A DNA stretch of 35,383 bases, from the NCBI GenBank assembly GCA_934130235.1, contig CAKOXU010000008.1:1-35383 (forward strand), in the 5' to 3' direction. The notes under the pieces were generated by a model that was not told the origin of the DNA, ran no database searches, and saw only the letters and a program-made list of their open reading frames with translations. Numbering within the stretch: position 1 is the stretch's first letter; every line of letters starts with the position of its first letter. The position numbers and the translations under genes are program-made. Origin of the DNA: an uncultured Bacilli bacterium. GTDB lineage: Bacteria; Bacillota_I; Bacilli_A; RF39; UBA660. Below, one piece after another: positions 30,976 to 35,383 of the stretch.

Positions 30976-31599
30976 ATGGAAACAATACTAATTATACTTT
31001 TTTTGATAATATCATCTAACGATTCATTTTATAAAAATATTAAAACTATATACTCCCCTACTGAATATGATTATATAGTCAATAAAAATATTAAATTAGA
31101 AAAAACATATAAGCCATTAGATTTAGAAGCTATTGATACAAATTATGCATTAGAAAATAAGTATTTAAGAAAAGAAGCTAAATATCAATTTGAAAAAATG
31201 GCTAGAGATGCTAAAGACAATAATTTAACTATAATAGCTGTATCAGCATTTAGAGATTATAATTATCAAGAGAAATTATTTAATAATTACGTTAAAAACA
31301 AGGGTGAGTATTATGCACTATTATGTAGCGCTAAAGCGGGACACTCTGAACATCAAACAGGTCTTTCAGTAGATATATCAGATTCTACTTATGATTATGA
31401 TAATTTTGAATATACAAAAGAATTTAAATGGGTATCAAAAAACGCACATAAATATGGATTTATTTTAAGATATCCAAAAGCTAAATATCATATTACAGGT
31501 TTTAAATATGAGCCATGGCACTACAGATATGTTGGCATAGATATTGCTAGTACAATATATCAAAAGAAACTTACCTTAGAAGAATATAAGAATATATAA
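30976..31599 (+). CDS. VanY-like D-alanyl-D-alanine carboxypeptidase 3 (short form)
   Basis: A 207-aa paralogue reduced to a short hydrophobic N-terminus (METILIILFLIISS) and the catalytic PF02557 domain: SAFRDYNYQ, SEHQTGLSVDIS and EPWHYRYVG. The zinc ligands and catalytic Glu are retained. The N-terminus lacks the basic residues of a normal signal anchor and there is no stalk, so export is less certain than for the two upstream paralogues. No Shine-Dalgarno precedes the ATG, the upstream frame is closed by a TAA at 30967, and a -10 box lies five bases before the start, which points to a leaderless mRNA. It is separated from the upstream genes by a strong terminator. It converges on the YitT-like gene with no bases between the two stops. 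Confidence 0.88.
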   Translation: METILIILFLIISSNDSFYKNIKTIYSPTEYDYIVNKNIKLEKTYKPLDLEAIDTNYALENKYLRKEAKYQFEKMARDAKDNNLTIIAVSAFRDYNYQEKLFNNYVKNKGEYYALLCSAKAGHSEHQTGLSVDISDSTYDYDNFEYTKEFKWVSKNAHKYGFILRYPKAKYHITGFKYEPWHYRYVGIDIASTIYQKKLTLEEYKNI

Positions 31600-31611
31600 T
31601 TATTCTTTTTT
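31588..31611 (+). terminator. Terminator of the third carboxypeptidase gene
   Basis: AAGAATA and TATTCTT pair across a 6-base loop, followed by further T. It spans both convergent stop codons. Confidence 0.6.
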
Positions 31612-32163
31612 CTTTAAAATAAGTTTTATAATTATACTACTAATTAATATTATTATGCATGAATATATACATTTTTTTATGCCAAATGTAAACATACCAA
31701 GTATTATTATTATAGTGTTTACAATAAAATTGCTTTTATCAATTGGTATTTTTAGATATTTATTTATAAGCAAATTAATACTACTAACTCCTCCGGATGA
31801 AAATCCTAATAGATAAATAAATCCTCCTGTTATACCACAAACAACACCAGCTATGACAATTAAGATATATATATTTAAATTCAGTGCAGGAAATCCACTT
31901 GTAATACGTACGAATAAAGGATATATTAAAGAAGCTATTAGAGAACTTTTTACAACCTCATTAGATAGAAAAAAATATGATAAGAAAAGAGTTGTTAAGT
32001 TTATAATTAATATTATAACTGAAGACTTTATATTAATAATATGCTTAATAAGTAGCGCTAAACCTTGTGTACCACCTGTTACTAAGTTTAAGGGTTTTAA
32101 TATTAAGTTAAAATTAAGAGAAGCTATAAAAATTAATATAGCTAAATAAATATACTTTTTGAT
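31600..32163 (-). CDS. YitT-like (DUF161/PF02588) membrane protein with a non-canonical start
   Basis: The reverse strand is open for 188 codons and encodes a membrane protein with about five helices. It carries the YitT signatures NLILKPLNLVTGGTQGLALL near the N-terminus and GITGGFIYLLGFSSGGVSSINLL in the second half (given here as two separate stretches, each a typical glycine-rich turn). It lacks the C-terminal DUF2179 domain of full YitT proteins. There is no in-frame ATG, GTG or TTG near the beginning. The ribosome-binding site GGTGAT is followed by ATT ATC, and ATC (32161-32163) sits exactly where other genes here have ATG. Either AUC (or AUU) is used, or a start codon was lost recently and the gene is silent. 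The frame is otherwise undamaged and has a promoter. Function unknown. Confidence 0.75.
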   Translation of the reverse strand: MKKYIYLAILIFIASLNFNLILKPLNLVTGGTQGLALLIKHIINIKSSVIILIINLTTLFLSYFFLSNEVVKSSLIASLIYPLFVRITSGFPALNLNIYILIVIAGVVCGITGGFIYLLGFSSGGVSSINLLINKYLKIPIDKSNFIVNTIIIILGMFTFGIKKCIYSCIIILISSIIIKLILKKKE

Positions 32164-32178
32164 AATATCACCATTATT

Positions 32179-32208
32179 AATATACGATTAATATTTATTT
32201 TAATACAA
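32179..32208 (-). promoter_or_regulatory. Promoter of the YitT-like gene
   Basis: TTGTAT (32203-32208), 18 bases, TATATT (32179-32184) on the reverse strand. The -35 box overlaps the T-run of the upstream terminator. Confidence 0.5.
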
Positions 32209-32237
32209 AAAATTAGTTATTTAATAATAACTAATTT
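32207..32237 (-). terminator. Terminator of the 377-aa hypothetical gene
   Basis: AAATTAGTTATT and AATAACTAATTT form a perfect 12-bp stem with an ATTA loop, continued by three more T. The stop codon lies in the stem. Confidence 0.8.
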
Positions 32238-33350
32238 CTTATCATAATCTATATATTTTTCATTATTAGAATCATCTATATAATCTTCTTTAAATAATTG
32301 TTTTAAAACTATTCTCCCATAATTGACTACTTTTAAATCATCCTTTGTTATTTTAGGATAGTCAATAGAAATATCAGGCATATCATAATTTTTACTTTCT
32401 AAATAACTAGTATAATCTTCATCAGACATATTTGCAATTATATCATCAAGTTCTTCAGAAGATTCACTTAGTTCTTTATAAAAATCTGTAGTTTTATATA
32501 AATCAAAGAAATTGGACTCTTCTATTACATACTCAAATATATCTTTACTACTAGAGGTAGTTAAAGAATTACTATTATAATCATATATTTCATCATACAA
32601 TTTTCTAAATCTATCATCATTTAAACTTCTTACATAACTATCCCAGTTTTTTAATATTCTGTCTAATTCTTCTTTTTCTTTATTTAATAAATCTAAATGG
32701 ACACTAACATATTCATAAAGAGATATATCTTTTACTTTTATAACATTAAGTAAATAATTGTTTTTACCTTGTTTTAAAATAGTATCTGGTGTTTTATACA
32801 CCTTATGTATTGTCTTTTCTAAAGGTAATTTTTCTTTATTAAAGAAAATATTATCTAATAGTATTTTAGCACAATACTCTTTTATTTCATCACTATAATT
32901 ATATAAAGCGTTCATATAAAAATATCCAAGACCATAGTTTTTATTATCTAAATTTCCTAATGATTTTTCTGATTCTAAAATCATAACCAAAGCGTTATAT
33001 CTAGATCGAGCTCTTAAAGCACACTCTGTTTTTAGATACTCATCATTGCTATATTTAGATATTATTATACTTAGTTCAAAAATTATATCATCATCTTTTG
33101 TTTTCCTTAAATATTCCAATGCAACTTTTTCTATAAATTTTGTATCATGTTTAAATTTATCAATTAGATACTTTATAAAATCATAATTATTCATTAGACT
33201 TTCAGAACAGCATTTCACCATTCTCTTATCATTTGTTGTATTAATTACTTTTACCATAAAATCATAATTATTCTCCAATTGTTCAATATTTATAGGTAAA
33301 TCATCACCACTAATATATTTTTTTACCAAATCGTCTGAAAAAAATAACAT
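32217..33350 (-). CDS. Hypothetical helical protein (377 aa)
   Basis: No family is recognised with confidence. The protein is acidic, rich in Asp, Glu, Tyr and Lys, and has no signal or membrane segment, so it is probably cytoplasmic. The first 130 residues look like tandem helical units: NNYDFMVKVINT is echoed by NNYDFIKYLIDK about 34 residues later, followed by similar helices. This faintly recalls DUF4116- or HEAT-like repeats. The C-terminal third contains clusters of Asp/Glu/Ser. The ATG at 33350 is chosen because AGGAG lies eight bases upstream; a GTG at 33359 is inside that site. It sits next to a restriction-modification operon but has its own promoter and terminators on both sides, so a functional link is unproven. 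Confidence 0.8.
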   Translation of the reverse strand: MLFFSDDLVKKYISGDDLPINIEQLENNYDFMVKVINTTNDKRMVKCCSESLMNNYDFIKYLIDKFKHDTKFIEKVALEYLRKTKDDDIIFELSIIISKYSNDEYLKTECALRARSRYNALVMILESEKSLGNLDNKNYGLGYFYMNALYNYSDEIKEYCAKILLDNIFFNKEKLPLEKTIHKVYKTPDTILKQGKNNYLLNVIKVKDISLYEYVSVHLDLLNKEKEELDRILKNWDSYVRSLNDDRFRKLYDEIYDYNSNSLTTSSSKDIFEYVIEESNFFDLYKTTDFYKELSESSEELDDIIANMSDEDYTSYLESKNYDMPDISIDYPKITKDDLKVVNYGRIVLKQLFKEDYIDDSNNEKYIDYDKKLVIIK

Positions 33351-33371
33351 GATATCCACTCCTAGTGATAT

Positions 33372-33400
33372 ATATTATAGTATATTATAATAAAAGTCAA
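33372..33400 (-). promoter_or_regulatory. Promoter region of the 377-aa hypothetical gene
   Basis: TTGACT (33395-33400) on the reverse strand is followed by overlapping -10 candidates: TAATAT at 33372-33377 (17-base spacer) or TATAAT at 33374-33379 (15-base spacer). The -35 box lies in the terminator arm. Confidence 0.5.
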
Positions 33401-33426
33401 ATTAATTCATATTTAATTCGACTTTT
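33392..33426 (-). terminator. Terminator of the restriction-modification operon
   Basis: AAAAGTCGAATTAA and TTAATTTGACTTTT form a 14-bp stem with one G-U pair and a 7-base loop, ending in four T. Confidence 0.75.
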
Positions 33427-33439
33427 ATTTTGTGTTTAT

Positions 33440-34204
33440 CTATACGTCATAAAGTTTAATAATATAGTCTAATTTAGTTATCGCATCTATTGCCTCATCA
33501 CCAAATTCTTTTTTCAACCATGCTTTTACACACTTTGCTACATCACCAGCTAATTCATCTATACTAATAGATTTTACATGTGAGTTTCCATGCATGTCAT
33601 TTAAATCTTCTCTCATATCTTTATAATATTCACCATCAGTTATAGCATAAAACTTCTCATTTGATGATCTACTACTACGAGCTCCCTCCATAAATGATTC
33701 TATATCTATTCTTTGATTATCTTGAGATCCACCGGATGCTTCAGTATATTTATGAGATGCATAAAATTTAAGTTTTTTATTTTTATAATTATATTCCCAA
33801 TAAAAATCTATAGACTTCCCATCCGATTTGCCCTTTCTAGTATTATAATCTATTACATTACCATTAGAAATATAAAGTGCATTTTTACCACCAGTTGGCA
33901 AATTTCTGAAATTTTGAAACAATTTAATATCTAGAGATTTGTTCAATGATTTAATAAACTCTGCAGCAGCCTTTTCATGAAAGGATTGTTTTCCTGGATC
34001 TTTTACAAAAAACAAAGCAAAAATCTCATCTTTTTCATATTTTTCCATTATTTCTCGTTCATTTAATTCGAATTTTTCAATAAAATTTCTTACCTTTTTA
34101 AGATAATCTGGACTAGTCTTATTCTCTTTCATATCTGCTATATTTTTTCTTAATCTTTCTTGAAATTTCTTTTTATAATCCAAACTAGGTAAATCTTCTC
34201 TCAT
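33440..34204 (-). CDS. Probable type II restriction endonuclease
   Basis: A 254-aa protein whose ATG overlaps the stop of a DNA methyltransferase as ATGA, with its GGAGG site inside the methyltransferase gene. Gene order and coupling are those of a type II restriction-modification pair. A helical N-terminus (residues 1-75) is followed by an alpha/beta core. SIDFYWEY followed by LKFYASHKYTEASGGSQDNQ could be a degenerate PD-(D/E)XK site, with Asp in SIDF and Lys in SHK. The SGGSQDNQ turn looks highly constrained. I cannot name the specificity or the exact family. If it is not a nuclease it would be a methyltransferase-linked protein of unknown role. No frameshift is seen. Confidence 0.65.
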   Translation of the reverse strand: MREDLPSLDYKKKFQERLRKNIADMKENKTSPDYLKKVRNFIEKFELNEREIMEKYEKDEIFALFFVKDPGKQSFHEKAAAEFIKSLNKSLDIKLFQNFRNLPTGGKNALYISNGNVIDYNTRKGKSDGKSIDFYWEYNYKNKKLKFYASHKYTEASGGSQDNQRIDIESFMEGARSSRSSNEKFYAITDGEYYKDMREDLNDMHGNSHVKSISIDELAGDVAKCVKAWLKKEFGDEAIDAITKLDYIIKLYDV

Positions 34205-35208
34205 AATAAATCCTCCATTTCTAAAATTGTAGAGTTAAGTATGAAACGCGCTGTTTCAAAATCTAATCTTCTTCTATATTTATTATCATCCCTTAAATTT
34301 TTAAACGGAGTTAAAAATACATCATGTGTTATAGCTCTATAACTATTAAGGTTCTTATTCAGCAATGATATAAAAAGATCTAAATCGTATTTTTTAGGTA
34401 AACCTGATATTCTCGTCAATGATCTTGAAGAAACTTTTATTCTTTTTGGATCTATTTCTTCACCATTTACAAACTTAATCGATTGACATTTTGTATTATC
34501 TACTCCTCTTAATCCAATGTTTCCATTTGGATCATTAAAAATCCATTTTATATCTATTTTTTTCTTCAACGAAACCCTTTCTTTTAATTCACTATATTTT
34601 CCAATTTTTTCATTCATAGAATATATAATAAAATCTTCCTCACTTAAATCAAATTTTTCTTTATCTTTGGTTGGAGAAAATAGTGCAAGGCAAACAGGAC
34701 AATCAGTATCATCAAACATTTTACATGTTAATGATATAACCATTATCAATCTATCTTTAAAAATTAAATTCGTTATAAATGATTCAGGAATAATTGCTGC
34801 ACAATAATCTACATTATTTATCATCTTATCTAAACTATATAAATATAAATCTTGATATTCAGTCTTAGGATACTTAATCTTACTTCTTGTCGCTGAATTT
34901 TTAGCAAGATAAGGTGGATTTGTAATAGCTATTTTATACCTTTTAGGAAAAAATTTCAATGTATCTCTTCTTCTTATTAAGTATCGTGATTTATTAAGTT
35001 CATTATTTGGTACTATATCAAAGCAATCCCATCTATTATGAATTCCAATATCTTCTATCATATTTACAATATTGTTTGCTCCTGCAAAAGGTTCTAAAAA
35101 TACAGTATCATCATCTATCTCAGCTGTTTTAATCCACTGCTCAAATGGTTCTACCTCAAACGGATTTGTTATAGTAAAAAATTGTCCAAACATCTTTTTT
35201 TCCTTCAT
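34201..35208 (-). CDS. DNA adenine-N6 methyltransferase of a restriction-modification system
   Basis: This 335-aa protein methylates adenine in a specific DNA site. The order of motifs is X (MFGQFFT, near residue 6), I (FLEPFAGANN, residues about 38-47) and IV (ITNPPYLAK, about 94-102). The target-recognition region occupies the C-terminal half. This is the gamma-type arrangement. NPPY is the catalytic loop for exocyclic amino groups and indicates N6-adenine. GGTGAT precedes the ATG at 35208 by three bases; an inner ATG (MFGQ) is also possible. It is the first gene of a two-gene operon, so protection would be made before restriction. The recognition sequence cannot be read from the protein. 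Confidence 0.88.
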   Translation of the reverse strand: MKEKKMFGQFFTITNPFEVEPFEQWIKTAEIDDDTVFLEPFAGANNIVNMIEDIGIHNRWDCFDIVPNNELNKSRYLIRRRDTLKFFPKRYKIAITNPPYLAKNSATRSKIKYPKTEYQDLYLYSLDKMINNVDYCAAIIPESFITNLIFKDRLIMVISLTCKMFDDTDCPVCLALFSPTKDKEKFDLSEEDFIIYSMNEKIGKYSELKERVSLKKKIDIKWIFNDPNGNIGLRGVDNTKCQSIKFVNGEEIDPKRIKVSSRSLTRISGLPKKYDLDLFISLLNKNLNSYRAITHDVFLTPFKNLRDDNKYRRRLDFETARFILNSTILEMEDLL

Positions 35209-35234
35209 TATATCACCATACTTATTACATATAT

Positions 35235-35240
35235 ATTATA
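35235..35240 (-). promoter_or_regulatory. Extended -10 promoter of the restriction-modification operon
   Basis: TGATATAAT on the reverse strand (TGn plus TATAAT at 35235-35240). I see no good -35 box, which is acceptable for an extended -10 promoter. Confidence 0.5.
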
Positions 35241-35284
35241 TCATTTTTTTTCATTTAATAATAGATATAATAACAATTTTAATT

Positions 35285-35306
35285 AAAAAGGAGAGCTTTC
35301 GCTCTC
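35285..35306 (-). terminator. Terminator of a transcript entering from the right
   Basis: GAGAGC and GCTCTC pair with a GAAA tetraloop on the reverse strand, followed by C and five T. It must serve a gene or RNA beyond the window edge. Confidence 0.75.
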
Positions 35307-35383
35307 TTCAGGGGGACGCATTATTCACATCTTCTTAAATTAAAAAAACATGAACAATACTTGGTAGATTTCTCTACCCTAAT
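35307..35383 (-). ncRNA. 3' part of an unassigned structured RNA or leader (partial)
   Basis: Read on the reverse strand, two further hairpins precede the terminator. GGTAGA-GAAA-TCTACC lies at 35363-35378. A 12-pair stem with several G-U pairs (TTCATGTTTTTT with AGAAGATGTGAA) lies at about 35324-35353. The GCGTCCCCCTGAA between the stem and the terminator looks conserved in character. No family could be named: the T-box GGTGGTACC element and tmRNA/SRP/RNase P landmarks are absent in the visible part. Only short ORFs end here. Confidence 0.4.

Noticed and set aside
28851..31599. Vancomycin-resistance (van) cluster
   Set aside because: Only VanY-type peptidases are present. No regulator, dehydrogenase, ligase or VanX gene is nearby.
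31853..32149. Forward-strand ORF of 98 codons
   Set aside because: It runs antisense to a complete YitT-like frame with clear family motifs, has no ribosome-binding site, and its protein looks like reverse-strand membrane-protein shadow.
35072..35338. Forward-strand ORF crossing the right-hand hairpin
   Set aside because: It is antisense to the methyltransferase start and its promoter, has no ribosome-binding site, and ends inside a terminator hairpin.

Overview
The window is a very A+T-rich bacterial chromosome segment from a low-GC, walled, probably anaerobic Firmicute. The conserved-gene content and family variants look closest to an uncultured gut Bacilli/Erysipelotrichia- or RF39-like lineage; that placement is inference. 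TGA terminates many genes (for example at 339, 10661, 25040, 27298 and 34201), so the standard code applies and not the Mycoplasma code. A class III (oxygen-sensitive) ribonucleotide reductase supports anaerobic growth. Three D,D-carboxypeptidases and a MraZ homologue support a peptidoglycan wall. RpoB carries Asn where rifampicin-sensitive bacteria have His526 (E. coli numbering).

Layout. (1) 1-3963, minus strand: a cut-off MraZ homologue behind an unknown gene, then the anaerobic nucleotide reductase operon nrdD / detached glycyl-radical mini-gene / nrdG. (2) 3964-4285: non-coding, with a consensus promoter and A/T-tract hairpins upstream of nrdD. (3) 4286-9622, minus: addB-addA recombination helicase-nuclease pair. 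(4) 9723-10661, plus: YhcC/YtqA-type radical SAM protein, immediately followed by a complete IS3-family element (10668-11907). (5) 11933-13645, minus: two tandem membrane-anchored extracellular proteins with almost identical 5' ends. (6) 13732-25043, minus: the secE-nusG / rplK-rplA / rplJ-rplL / rpoB-rpoC region, cut into four transcription units by internal promoters and leaders and interrupted by a PF06541 membrane gene. (7) 25040-28773, minus: ArsP_2-type metal exporter, phosphohexomutase, ZIP metal transporter and MTA/SAH nucleosidase. (8) 28851-31599, plus: three tandem VanY-like carboxypeptidases. (9) 31600-35208, minus: a YitT-like membrane protein with no canonical start codon, an unknown 377-aa protein, and a type II restriction-modification pair. 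(10) 35285-35383: the end of an unassigned structured RNA or leader with a terminator.

Two habits recur. Many genes use a Shine-Dalgarno GGTGAT about three bases before the start codon. At six or seven junctions the terminator of one gene supplies the -35 box of the next, so intergenic regions are very short. Nearly everything is housekeeping. The most unusual points are the separate polypeptide bearing the NrdD glycyl-radical loop, the YitT-like gene apparently starting at AUC, the fused terminator-promoters, the duplicated 5' module of the two surface proteins, and two candidate structured RNAs.
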